A stretch of 64,000 nt of DNA from Niastella vici (lineage in GTDB: Bacteria > Bacteroidota > Bacteroidia > Chitinophagales > Chitinophagaceae). Within the stretch, counting starts at the first letter, position 1, and every line of letters begins with the position of its first letter. This document shows, piece by piece, positions 52,212 through 59,862 of the stretch. The translations under genes and the position numbers were made by a program. The notes under the pieces were generated by a model, which was not told the DNA's origin, did no database searches, and worked only from the letters and a program-made list of their open reading frames with translations. The stretch is from assembly GCF_002077945.1 (NCBI RefSeq), contig NZ_LVYD01000064.1, positions 39,244 through 103,243 of the forward strand, read 5' to 3'.

Positions 52212-53381
52212 ATGTCGAACAGTTTTCCACAGAGACGCATTGCAATATTTGGCTCAACAGGCTCAATTGGCTGTCAGGCGTTGGAGGTGATTGCCGCAAA
52301 CCCCGACAAATTCACCGCCGAAATACTTACTGCATTTAGTAATGATGAATTGTTGATAAAGCAGGCGCTGAAATTCAACCCCAATATTGTTGTAATAGGC
52401 GACGACAAGAAATATCCTGTCGTAAAAGAAGCCCTGGCGCGTACTGATATAAAGGTATTTGCCGGCGAGCAGGCCCTTGAAGAAGTGGCCGGCATGGATT
52501 GTTACGATATGATGCTGGCTGCCATAGTAGGCTTTGCCGGCTTACGACCTACCTTATGCGCGTTGGATAATGGCAAGGCCATTGCCCTGGCCAATAAGGA
52601 AACGCTGGTAGTGGCCGGTGATATCGTAATGCAAAAGGCCATTGAAAAACGAGTGCCGGTAATTCCTGTTGATTCAGAACATTCAGCTATATTCCAGTGT
52701 CTTGTAGGCGAAACCCGCAACAAGATCGAAAAAGTTATCTTAACAGCGAGCGGTGGTCCCTTTTTGGGCAAGAAACCCAATTACCTGGTGAATGTAAAGC
52801 GCGATCATGCGCTGCAGCATCCCAACTGGCAAATGGGGGCAAAGATCACCATCGATTCGGCCACTCTTATGAATAAAGGGTTGGAAATGATAGAAGCCCG
52901 CTGGCTGTTCGATCTGGGTCCCGAGCAGGTACAGGTACTGGTTCATCCCCAAAGTATTATCCATAGCCTGGTGCAGTTTGAAGATGGCAGTATTAAAGCA
53001 CAGATGGGACTGCCCGATATGAAGCTGCCCATTCAATATGCCCTGGCCTTCCCTCACCGTATACCCAACGATTTTCCCCGGTATAATTTCAGAAACCCCG
53101 CCCAGCTTACGTTTGAGGAACCTGATACCAAAACGTTCAGGAACCTGGTGCTGGCCACTGATGCCCTGTTCAAAGGAGGCAACCAGCCCTGTGTGCTGAA
53201 TGCCGCCAATGAAATAGCCGTATTTGCCTTTTTGCGAAACCGAATTGGCTTTTTAGATATGACCGATCTCATTGAACGCACCCTGCAACACGTGCCGGTC
53301 ATAGAGAAACCCACGCTGGAAGAATATTTTGAAAGCGATGGGGAGGCCCGTAATTTTGCTGCCTCACTTATAAAGCTATAA
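52212..53381 (+). CDS. dxr: 1-deoxy-D-xylulose-5-phosphate reductoisomerase
   Basis: 389 aa. Second enzyme of the MEP isoprenoid pathway, NADPH-dependent. AIFGSTGSIGCQALEVI is the nucleotide-binding loop, with IPVDSEHSAIFQCL, ILTASGGPF and IDSATLMNKGLEMIEARWLF as metal- and substrate-binding parts. It is followed after 146 bp by rseP, an order frequent in bacteria. Confidence 0.98.
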   Translation: MSNSFPQRRIAIFGSTGSIGCQALEVIAANPDKFTAEILTAFSNDELLIKQALKFNPNIVVIGDDKKYPVVKEALARTDIKVFAGEQALEEVAGMDCYDMMLAAIVGFAGLRPTLCALDNGKAIALANKETLVVAGDIVMQKAIEKRVPVIPVDSEHSAIFQCLVGETRNKIEKVILTASGGPFLGKKPNYLVNVKRDHALQHPNWQMGAKITIDSATLMNKGLEMIEARWLFDLGPEQVQVLVHPQSIIHSLVQFEDGSIKAQMGLPDMKLPIQYALAFPHRIPNDFPRYNFRNPAQLTFEEPDTKTFRNLVLATDALFKGGNQPCVLNAANEIAVFAFLRNRIGFLDMTDLIERTLQHVPVIEKPTLEEYFESDGEARNFAASLIKL

Positions 53382-53527
53382 GTGTTAAGTTGGTGCCGGA
53401 TTTCGTGCCACTTGAAGCTCTTTCAGTTAATAATTGTGGAATTTTTGTGAGCGGTTAACTGAATTGCGGGATTATTCGATATTTTGAGCGTATTTTAAAA
53501 TAAACACACCGCGTATTTAGCGTTTAT

Positions 53528-54892
53528 ATGATCACATTGTTAGCAATAGACTGGGCAGTAGTAGGTATAAAAGCCGGACAATTAATACTATGCTTATCCA
53601 TACTTGTCATATTACATGAAATGGGCCATTTTCTGCCCGCCAAATGGTTTAAATGCAGGGTCGAAAAATTCTATTTGTTCTTTGATCCCTGGTTCTCCAT
53701 TGTAAAAAAGAAGATCGGCGATACTGTATATGGTATTGGTTGGTTACCGCTGGGTGGCTATGTAAAGATCTCGGGGATGATTGATGAGAGCATGGATAAA
53801 GAAACGATGAAGCTGCCACCCCAGCCCTGGGAGTTCCGCAGTAAGAAACCCTGGCAACGCCTTATTATTATGATAGGGGGTGTTACGGTAAACCTTATAC
53901 TCGGCTTCTTTTTGTTTGCCATGATCTTGTGGGTTTGGGGCGAAGAATACCTGCCGGCCAAAAATGCCGTGTATGGTGTATATGTAGATAGCCTCGGCAA
54001 AAGCATTGGTTTGAAGGATGGCGACAAAATTCTGGCCGTGAATGGAAAAGAGCTTGTGAATTTTGGCCAGCTGAGCACCGATATCATCCTGAATGAAGCC
54101 AAGACCATAGGGGTAGAACGGAACGGACAAAGCCTCGATATACCGGTACCCGAAGGCACCATCAGCAAATTATTAAAACGGAAAGGCGATCCGCTGGCTT
54201 ATCCCCGGTTCCCCGCCGTGGTAGATAGTATTAATACCAAGGTCGCAAAATTCACTTCCGGTGCGTTGCAAAAAGGCGATCAGATCATTGCGCTGAACGG
54301 ACAACCCATCACTTCTTTTTATGAATTCAGCGATGTAAAAAAGAATTACAAGAATAAAGAGATAGCGTTAACCATCTTGCGGAATACAAGCGATACCGCA
54401 GAAGTAAAAGTGAAACTGGCTGAAGACGCGAGTGTTGGCTTTTATCCCCGCACACCCGATAAATTCCTGAAATTTGAAGTAAAGAAATATACCTTCTTTG
54501 AATCGTTACCGGCCGGTGTGGTAAAAGGTTGGGAAACGCTGGTTATGAATGTGCAGAATTTTAAACTGTTGTTCACCAGCAAGGAAGTAAAGGCCAGTGA
54601 ATCACTGGGCAGCTTCCTGACAATCGGTAACATGTTCGATGCCAAATGGGATTGGGAGCGTTTCTGGAGAATGACGGCGCTGTTGAGCATTGTGCTGGCA
54701 TTCATGAACATACTGCCGATACCGGCCCTCGATGGTGGTCATGTACTGTTTACGCTGTACGAAATGATCACCGGCCGCAAACCAAGCGATAAATTCATGG
54801 AATATGCGCAAATGGCGGGTATGATCTTATTGCTGGGCGTTATGGCCTATGCGCTGGGGCTCGATTTCTGGCGATATTTGTTTAAGCACTAA
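53528..54892 (+). CDS. rseP: RseP-type site-2 membrane metalloprotease
   Basis: 454 aa. HEMGHFLPAKWF (HExxH) lies in the first membrane helix and the second zinc-ligand motif is in NILPIPALDGGHVLF. Between them are two PDZ-like parts (GLKDGDKILAVNGKELV; ALQKGDQIIALNGQPI). It cleaves membrane-held anti-sigma factors and signal-peptide remnants within the membrane. A good terminator follows. Confidence 0.96.
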   Translation: MITLLAIDWAVVGIKAGQLILCLSILVILHEMGHFLPAKWFKCRVEKFYLFFDPWFSIVKKKIGDTVYGIGWLPLGGYVKISGMIDESMDKETMKLPPQPWEFRSKKPWQRLIIMIGGVTVNLILGFFLFAMILWVWGEEYLPAKNAVYGVYVDSLGKSIGLKDGDKILAVNGKELVNFGQLSTDIILNEAKTIGVERNGQSLDIPVPEGTISKLLKRKGDPLAYPRFPAVVDSINTKVAKFTSGALQKGDQIIALNGQPITSFYEFSDVKKNYKNKEIALTILRNTSDTAEVKVKLAEDASVGFYPRTPDKFLKFEVKKYTFFESLPAGVVKGWETLVMNVQNFKLLFTSKEVKASESLGSFLTIGNMFDAKWDWERFWRMTALLSIVLAFMNILPIPALDGGHVLFTLYEMITGRKPSDKFMEYAQMAGMILLLGVMAYALGLDFWRYLFKH

Positions 54893-54915
54893 AAGAACTT
54901 TGTAATAAATCAATG

Positions 54916-54945
54916 AGAACCCTGCTTCGGCGGGGTTCTTTTTTT
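54916..54945 (+). terminator. Intrinsic terminator after rseP
   Basis: AGAACCC (54916-54922) and GGGTTCT (54933-54939) with a CTTCGG-containing loop and a run of seven T. Confidence 0.9.
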
Positions 54946-55215
54946 GCCTGTAGGGCCCACATTTAGGAAATGCGCTTTAAATACTTAGTGTGATGCTGCC
55001 ATCGTAAGAGGTGGCGGCGTTCAACTACGGAGTAGCAAGCTTTGTAGCATGCTGTATGTACGGCAGTACGTGCCTGTATGTATCTATACAGATGGTAGGC
55101 TGATGGTAGTCTTATTGTACTGGGATGGTAGCCTGATTGTAGGGATATGGCCTGGGTATTGCACCGGTATTCTCCAGACTCCCTACAGGAACCCTAGTGG
55201 CGCAAGGCAGTCTCC

Positions 55216-55253
55216 AGGCAATGCTTAGGCAATGCTTAGGCAATGCTTAGGCT
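55216..55253. repeat. 11-nt AGGCAATGCTT tandem repeat in a gene-free stretch
   Basis: Three perfect AGGCAATGCTT copies and a partial fourth. The surrounding 54946-55389 has no gene; it also holds GATGGTAG-type near-repeats (about 55090-55130). I see no promoter match for the next gene. Confidence 0.7.
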
Positions 55254-55389
55254 ATTTCCCTATAGGTTGACACCAATTGCGGTAGCACTTTGCGCAGTTC
55301 CGGTAGCCTTCAGCACCGAAATTTATTGAGTATGATCAATATCCTCCACCATACACATTCGCTTTATTTATAATTGGTAACTTTAAATC

Positions 55390-56199
55390 ATGGCCGAAGT
55401 TTTTGCACCATTTGTTATTCAAAGGACCATGCAGGGCCTTACCTTCTATTGTATGGAAGGCAGGAACTTCGTGCGCACGAAAAGCAGCCTGAGCCGCAGA
55501 AAAGTCCTTTATGCACCTTGCTTTGCACGAACCCGTGAGTATGCAGCATTAATGGGCCAGGCATCGAAAATTGGCTCGTTTGTATATAATACGCTACCCG
55601 TTTATTGGCGGCAGAGCTGGATGTACCGGTCTTTTACCGGTGAAGCATTTACGATGTTGAAAGCAGGAGAGCAATCAGCTGAAATACAACAGGTATTGTG
55701 GGAGCGGTATGTGAAAGAAATTGTGAGTAAGAAGCCTGCCGAAGCCATTAAAGTGTCTTCGTTTGACAAACCAAAACGGGCATATCGAAAATTGAATACT
55801 GGCTATTGGAAAGGCAAAACTATAAAAAGCGCCCGGCGTAAGGCCCGTAAAGAGCAAACCATGTATTATGCCGGCCTTATGGCACAGGCTTCAAAAATAG
55901 GCGCTAAATTATACGCTCAATTGAGGGGTAAATACGCAGGCCGCCATTACTATCAATATTTAACCGGACAGGCCCTGAAACTGTTAAAACAGGAAATAAG
56001 CGCAGAAGATATTTTAGCAGATTTGTCGCCAACCTTGCCTGGAACAGACTGCTCCGAAGCAAAGACCCAAAAGAAGGCTGTCAATGTAGTAAGACATCAA
56101 AAAGGGCAATACTATTTCATTCCCTCGTTGTATAAACGCTTTTCGGGGCTGGAAAAGGTTTTTCCGAAGGCTGCTATTATTCTGATAGAAGATGGTTAA
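55390..56199 (+). CDS. Protein of unknown function with a duplicated domain
   Basis: 269 aa, no signal peptide, basic. The same unit of about 58 residues occurs twice: residues 45-103 (MGQASKIGSFVYNTLPVYWR, then YRSFTGEAFTMLK) and 154-210 (MAQASKIGAKLYAQLRGKY, then YQYLTGQALKLLK). The shared core is M-x-QASKIG-x-x-x-Y, then Y-x-x-TG-x-A. I do not recognise the family. It lies directly upstream of the tmRNA gene and is chromosomal rather than part of the element, judging by position. Confidence 0.7.
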   Translation: MAEVFAPFVIQRTMQGLTFYCMEGRNFVRTKSSLSRRKVLYAPCFARTREYAALMGQASKIGSFVYNTLPVYWRQSWMYRSFTGEAFTMLKAGEQSAEIQQVLWERYVKEIVSKKPAEAIKVSSFDKPKRAYRKLNTGYWKGKTIKSARRKARKEQTMYYAGLMAQASKIGAKLYAQLRGKYAGRHYYQYLTGQALKLLKQEISAEDILADLSPTLPGTDCSEAKTQKKAVNVVRHQKGQYYFIPSLYKRFSGLEKVFPKAAIILIEDG

Positions 56200-56212
56200 T
56201 TTTTGCCTGGAA

Positions 56213-56244
56213 TTGGCAAAAGCGGGGAAATAGTATTAAATTTG
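56213..56244 (+). promoter_or_regulatory. Promoter of the tmRNA gene
   Basis: TAAATTTG (56237-56244), followed by C, fits the -7 consensus; TTGG (56213-56216), 20 nt upstream, could serve as -33. About 24 nt separate it from the mature 5' end, allowing a short leader. Confidence 0.6.
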
Positions 56245-56267
56245 CTGTTCGTTAGTCGCCAAATACC

Positions 56268-56636
56268 GGGGGTGTATGGTTTTGACAGCGTAGATCTTTG
56301 AAGGTGTAAGCATGTCGTGCGTTGGATAATTAGCACGTTAATCTGAATATTCAAACACTAAATGGCAATACTCAATTTGCCATGGCTGCCTAATCAGTGA
56401 TTAAGTAGTCATTAGGGCCGCCGAGCAGGTTGTTCTGTAACCAAGCTCCGCCGCCGACTTAAAACAAATACAGAATGCTGTGACCGTAGGCTGTGCCGGT
56501 TGCATAAGACTATCCAGCTAAGGAAATAATTGGTTCGTCCGTCTCCTGCTATTTCCCGACAAGCAATGCCGGAATAAACATGTAGAAAGCTTTTGAAGGA
56601 TATGTTTGGACACCGGTTCGAATCCGGTCACCTCCA
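56268..56636 (+). ncRNA. ssrA: Transfer-messenger RNA (tmRNA)
   Basis: Rescues stalled ribosomes and tags the unfinished protein. The 5' end GGGGGTG (56268-56274) pairs over 7 bp (one G-T) with CACCTCC (56629-56635). Next to it is a T-arm ACCGG-TTCGAAT-CCGGT (56612-56628). The tag frame is at 56364-56393. The discriminator A is 56636; CCA is not encoded directly after it (CTCCA follows), so CCA must be added. The gene is complete and its 3' end is the integration site of the element to the right. Confidence 0.95.
56364..56393 (+). other. tmRNA tag reading frame
   Basis: GGC AAT ACT CAA TTT GCC ATG GCT GCC TAA encodes GNTQFAMAA, comparable to GEESYAMAA and GENNYALAA tags of other Bacteroidota. 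It ends with the Ala-Ala needed for protease recognition. Confidence 0.85.
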
Positions 56637-58155
56637 CTCCACCGGACGGCAGCGAAAACATAGTTTCGCTGCCGTTTTTTATTTTGGTGAAAGCCGCGTC
56701 AGGCGTGAAAAGCGCCTTAACGATTGCGTTATCAGAATTGGTTCGAACTTTTCCATCTTTAAAATGGAACTTCTCCGGAAAGGTCGAACCAAGGAACTGA
56801 AACTTCTCTTCCGGCGTAGCGAAATCAACCAGCACATTGAGGTGACGCAGAAAGAAAAAGCCGTATTCGTTTATCTTCTCTTCCTCTGGGTCTTTTTGTT
56901 CAAAGCTGGCTATTTGCCTGGCTAACCTTTCGATTTCCGGTTCAATCCTACTTTTGATATTTCTGTAATCACCTGCATCAATTCCGCCATCTAACATTAA
57001 TAGCTGTGCATTTTCTAATCTTTTTTGATAGACTTCCAGTTCCTGCTTTAGCTTTTTAAACACTGTGGCCTTGTCTTGCCCATCGGTTTGGTTCGCTTCC
57101 TTCAATATCAATTCCATTGATTTGAATAGTTTCTCATTATTAGCGATAGCTGTAAGCTGCCCATAAAAGGAAGCATTGGCATCAGCCGCCAGAAACCTTT
57201 CTTTGCAGCCGGTTCTGCAATGGTAGTAGAAGTAGCGCCCGCCGTTGCCCTTAGAGCCGCTGCCGGTTAATATGCGGTTGCACCTGGGGCAGGTCAAAAA
57301 GCCACGCAAAGGCAATTCTTCTCGTTGGGTATGCTTTGCTGGCTGGTTGTTCTTTTTTCTTTTTCCTTCCAGGATATCCTGAACATCATAGAACAATTTT
57401 GTAGCAATAATTGGCTCATGTTTGGCCTCTACGATCATGGCAGGATCGACTTTATAAGCTGGCACTCTTATCTTTCCAATGTATGCAGGATTACGGAACA
57501 TTTCATGAAAAGCGCTGCGTTTAGTTTTCAGTCCTTTTCTATGCGCCAGCATTCTTAAGTGATCAATGTGGTGCAAAGCGGTCGCCATTTCTTCAAATAC
57601 CCACTTTACCAGGGATGCTTTTTCAGAAGGGATAATACATGCTTTATTATTTTCATCACGGCTACGTTTATATCCAACCGGAGCTGGTCCCATCCATCGT
57701 CCTTCTTTCATAGCCTTGTGAATGCCATCTGATATGTTTAAAGAACGCCGGTCATTTTCCACTTCCGGAGCTGCCAGGTAAATAGCCAGCATAAACTTGT
57801 GCTCCGGGATATTCATGTCTAATGGTTGTTCGATAGCCTGCGGCTCTACTCCCAGTTTGTTTAACTGGCTGATCATGCCGTAGGCATCAGCGGCGTTACG
57901 TGAAAACCGGTCCCATTTTAAAAACAACAGCAAGTCGGCAGAGTGCTTATTACTTTTAAGGAAGGTCAATAATTTTTTAAATTCAGGCCGGTCAAAGGTT
58001 TTGGCCGAATGGTCTTCTTTATAGAAAGCTGCCACTTCTATATTATTCAACGCGCAATATTTACGAAGCCGCTCTTCCTGGTAGGACAAACTAAATCCAT
58101 CAGCTTGCTCGTCTGTACTCACTCTGACATAAAGGATAGCTTTGCGTGTTTTCAT
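56518..58155 (-). CDS. Large serine recombinase (integrase) of the element
   Basis: 545 aa. Resolvase-type catalytic domain (residues 5-150; YVRVSTDEQ with nucleophile Ser13), recombinase domain (about 170-265), zinc ribbon (LTCPRCNRILTGSG to HCRTGC, about 288-320), coiled coil (about 350-400) and a final helical part. It catalyses integration and, with a directionality factor, excision. The last 40 or so codons (after about residue 505; TGFEPVSKHIL...) are the antisense of the tmRNA gene, so the C-terminus was acquired by integration. Its start overlaps the 98-aa gene upstream by 56 nt. Confidence 0.93.
   Translation of the reverse strand: MKTRKAILYVRVSTDEQADGFSLSYQEERLRKYCALNNIEVAAFYKEDHSAKTFDRPEFKKLLTFLKSNKHSADLLLFLKWDRFSRNAADAYGMISQLNKLGVEPQAIEQPLDMNIPEHKFMLAIYLAAPEVENDRRSLNISDGIHKAMKEGRWMGPAPVGYKRSRDENNKACIIPSEKASLVKWVFEEMATALHHIDHLRMLAHRKGLKTKRSAFHEMFRNPAYIGKIRVPAYKVDPAMIVEAKHEPIIATKLFYDVQDILEGKRKKNNQPAKHTQREELPLRGFLTCPRCNRILTGSGSKGNGGRYFYYHCRTGCKERFLAADANASFYGQLTAIANNEKLFKSMELILKEANQTDGQDKATVFKKLKQELEVYQKRLENAQLLMLDGGIDAGDYRNIKSRIEPEIERLARQIASFEQKDPEEEKINEYGFFFLRHLNVLVDFATPEEKFQFLGSTFPEKFHFKDGKVRTNSDNAIVKALFTPDAAFTKIKNGSETMFSLPSGGVEVTGFEPVSKHILQKLSTCLFRHCLSGNSRRRTNQLFP
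56611..56640. other. Presumed left attachment site (attL) in the tmRNA 3' end
   Basis: The element's recombinase gene reads into the tmRNA 3' end, the classical site for integrases. The exact crossover cannot be set from one end. No second copy of this 3' segment appears up to 64,000, so the right end is outside the window. Confidence 0.55.
56646..56680 (+). terminator. Intrinsic terminator of tmRNA, inside the recombinase gene
   Basis: Perfect 12-bp arms ACGGCAGCGAAA (56646-56657) and TTTCGCTGCCGT (56664-56675), then T6. It ends tmRNA transcription on the + strand and is at the same time coding sequence of the recombinase on the minus strand. Confidence 0.9.
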
Positions 58156-58396
58156 GTTCTTGTATTTGCTGTTGTTTAATTAGTGTATGTTCCTTTTCCA
58201 TTCTTTGGCTGACGGCAATTACCATCTTCGCTACCAAATACAGCCAGCCCCTGATTTTGATTAATTCATCATCTGTGTAAGTATGGTGTTCATCATTCCA
58301 GATTGTCCTCAATTGTTGCAGGCTGACTTTTTCAAATAGGCTATCCGTTTCTATAGTATTGGAGTTTTGGGAAATGGGTTTTAATTTATTTTTCAT
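58100..58396 (-). CDS. 98-aa element protein, possible copy of the shared helical domain
   Basis: ATG at 58396, overlapping the HTH gene upstream by 11 nt and the recombinase start by 56 nt, so the three form one translational unit. The core LFEKVSLQQLRTIWND, then DDELIKIRGWLYLVAKMVIAV, resembles the helical repeat of the XRE and HEPN proteins nearby (YEKYTLKQLRFLFWNW). Length and position suggest an accessory or directionality factor. The function is unknown. Confidence 0.6.
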   Translation of the reverse strand: MKNKLKPISQNSNTIETDSLFEKVSLQQLRTIWNDEHHTYTDDELIKIRGWLYLVAKMVIAVSQRMEKEHTLIKQQQIQEHENTQSYPLCQSEYRRAS

Positions 58397-58649
58397 ATAA
58401 ATATTGGTTTAAATGTTCTTTAGAAAAGAGATGCCTTCCCCCTTTTGTATGTTGTAGTGTTTGTAGCCTACCTGCATATACTAAAGAATAAACCCTTGAC
58501 ACAGACAGGTGCAGGTAAGTTGCAGCTTCCTGTAATGAAAGTGGTGGCGATGAATTGATTTCCAGGGAGGATAGTCTCGATTGGATTTTATCCAGTTTGG
58601 TAATCAATGTGTCTAACTTTTCCTGGATAAACTTTAATTCATGATTCAT
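58386..58649 (-). CDS. Excisionase-like helix-turn-helix protein
   Basis: 87 aa from the ATG at 58649 (MNHELKFIQEKLDTLITKLD); an upstream in-frame ATG is less likely. A short coiled coil is followed by a MerR/Xis-type winged helix: PPLSLQEAATYLHLSVSRVY, then GRLQTLQHTKGGRHLFSKEH. Proteins of this sort bind attachment-site DNA and steer recombination, or regulate the int operon. First gene of the recombinase transcript. Confidence 0.82.
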   Translation of the reverse strand: MNHELKFIQEKLDTLITKLDKIQSRLSSLEINSSPPLSLQEAATYLHLSVSRVYSLVYAGRLQTLQHTKGGRHLFSKEHLNQYLYEK

Positions 58650-58854
58650 AGATATGGTATTTATAGTTGGTACCATAAGATCAAATGCCAAGCCTGTTTT
58701 GTCATGGCCAGCTCGACCAAATTAGCTAACGGAAACAACTGGTAAAAAGCGGTAAAAAGTGTAAACTTCTTTACCAATAAACCCCTTAAATAAAATCTTA
58801 AAATCAAAACCTGGGTTTGTTTTGTGGCAAATTGTCACTGACATTGAAAGAAAA

Positions 58855-58883
58855 CATGAATGCCACACGGTCAGGCATTCATG
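58855..58883 (-). terminator. Hairpin terminator after the XRE/HEPN pair
   Basis: CATGAATGCC (58855-58864) and GGCATTCATG (58874-58883) with a 9-nt loop; TTTTCTTTC follows on the minus strand. The remainder of the 58650-58989 gap holds GGTAAAAAG direct repeats near 58741 and 58750 and no gene. Confidence 0.75.
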
Positions 58884-58989
58884 TAAGGTGTAGTTGCTAT
58901 TAGCCTAATAAATTATCTTGATACAATTACGTACGCTTCAGGATACAGTTAAAAACAATTAAGGACAATTAAGGGTTATTAAAGATTTG

Positions 58990-59862
58990 TCAGGGACGGG
59001 TTGCATTTTCGTTGAGATTATAAGCTGCTTCCACTAAACAATAGATGTGTTCGTATAGTAACAATAGAAAAGAACGTTCAATCCCTTCGTCATATCCGAC
59101 ACCTTCGTTTGAAATACCAGCATCTAACCAGTTCCAAAATAAAAAGCGTAACTGTTTCAGCGTATATTTTTCATAGAAAGTTTTAAGTACCTGTTCTGGA
59201 TTCATTACTTGTTCGTAAACCAAATCACGATGTTGATCCTGGGATTGTGCCGTAGGGTGTGCATCCATTGGTCCCGTAGTCCCAACAGCATTTTCCCATT
59301 TGCCTTTTTCGTTTATTAGGTGTAATGCTTCCAGTAATAACAGTAAGTCTTTATAGAAAGTCATTAAGGTTAAACGAACGTCCTCTTCTTCGCAACTACT
59401 TTTATTATTGGCAATTGCTGCTTTTATCCAATTCCATGTATCATTACGAATAGAATCAATATCCCGTACTTTAAAGACTTCCTGAATAACCTGGGTAGGA
59501 TTTTGAGCGACTTTTTCCAAAAGCAGCCCTGGTATTTTTTCAAGCTCACTGGATTCGCCTGCATCTAGATTGCTTGCTTCTTCCTCACTCAATTCTCCGT
59601 TCCCTACTGCCTGCTTTTTTAATAATGCAATCAATTCGTCCTGGGTAGCCATTAATTGATTCTGCAGGCCAAGAATATAAAAATAACAGGTTTCGCTTTT
59701 GAAGAAGGCATCCAGGTGTTTAGCCGTTTCAAACTTAAGAATGGATTTGCCTGCTTCTAATTCGGCATATTGCTCTTTGGACATGTGTAAAGCATTGGCA
59801 ACCGCTTCCTGGCTTAGATTGTTCTTTTCGCGGAAATAGCGCATGAAAATATTCTCAGTCAT
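58990..59862 (-). CDS. XRE-type regulator with two copies of an unrecognised helical domain
   Basis: 290 aa. N-terminal XRE helix-turn-helix (residues about 5-50; MRYFREKNNLSQEAVANALH, then MSKEQYAELEAGKSILKFET). A linker is followed by two similar units: residues 121-186 (NPTQVIQEVF, WNWIKAAIANN, LLLLLEALHLINEK) and 221-286 (NPEQVLKTFYEKYTLKQLRF, FWNWLDAGISNE, CLVEAAYNLNEN). A third copy is in the upstream HEPN gene. Its ATG overlaps that gene's stop (ATGACTGA), so the two are made together, most likely as partners; this resembles toxin-antitoxin coupling but is unproven. Confidence 0.7.
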   Translation of the reverse strand: MTENIFMRYFREKNNLSQEAVANALHMSKEQYAELEAGKSILKFETAKHLDAFFKSETCYFYILGLQNQLMATQDELIALLKKQAVGNGELSEEEASNLDAGESSELEKIPGLLLEKVAQNPTQVIQEVFKVRDIDSIRNDTWNWIKAAIANNKSSCEEEDVRLTLMTFYKDLLLLLEALHLINEKGKWENAVGTTGPMDAHPTAQSQDQHRDLVYEQVMNPEQVLKTFYEKYTLKQLRFLFWNWLDAGISNEGVGYDEGIERSFLLLLYEHIYCLVEAAYNLNENATRP

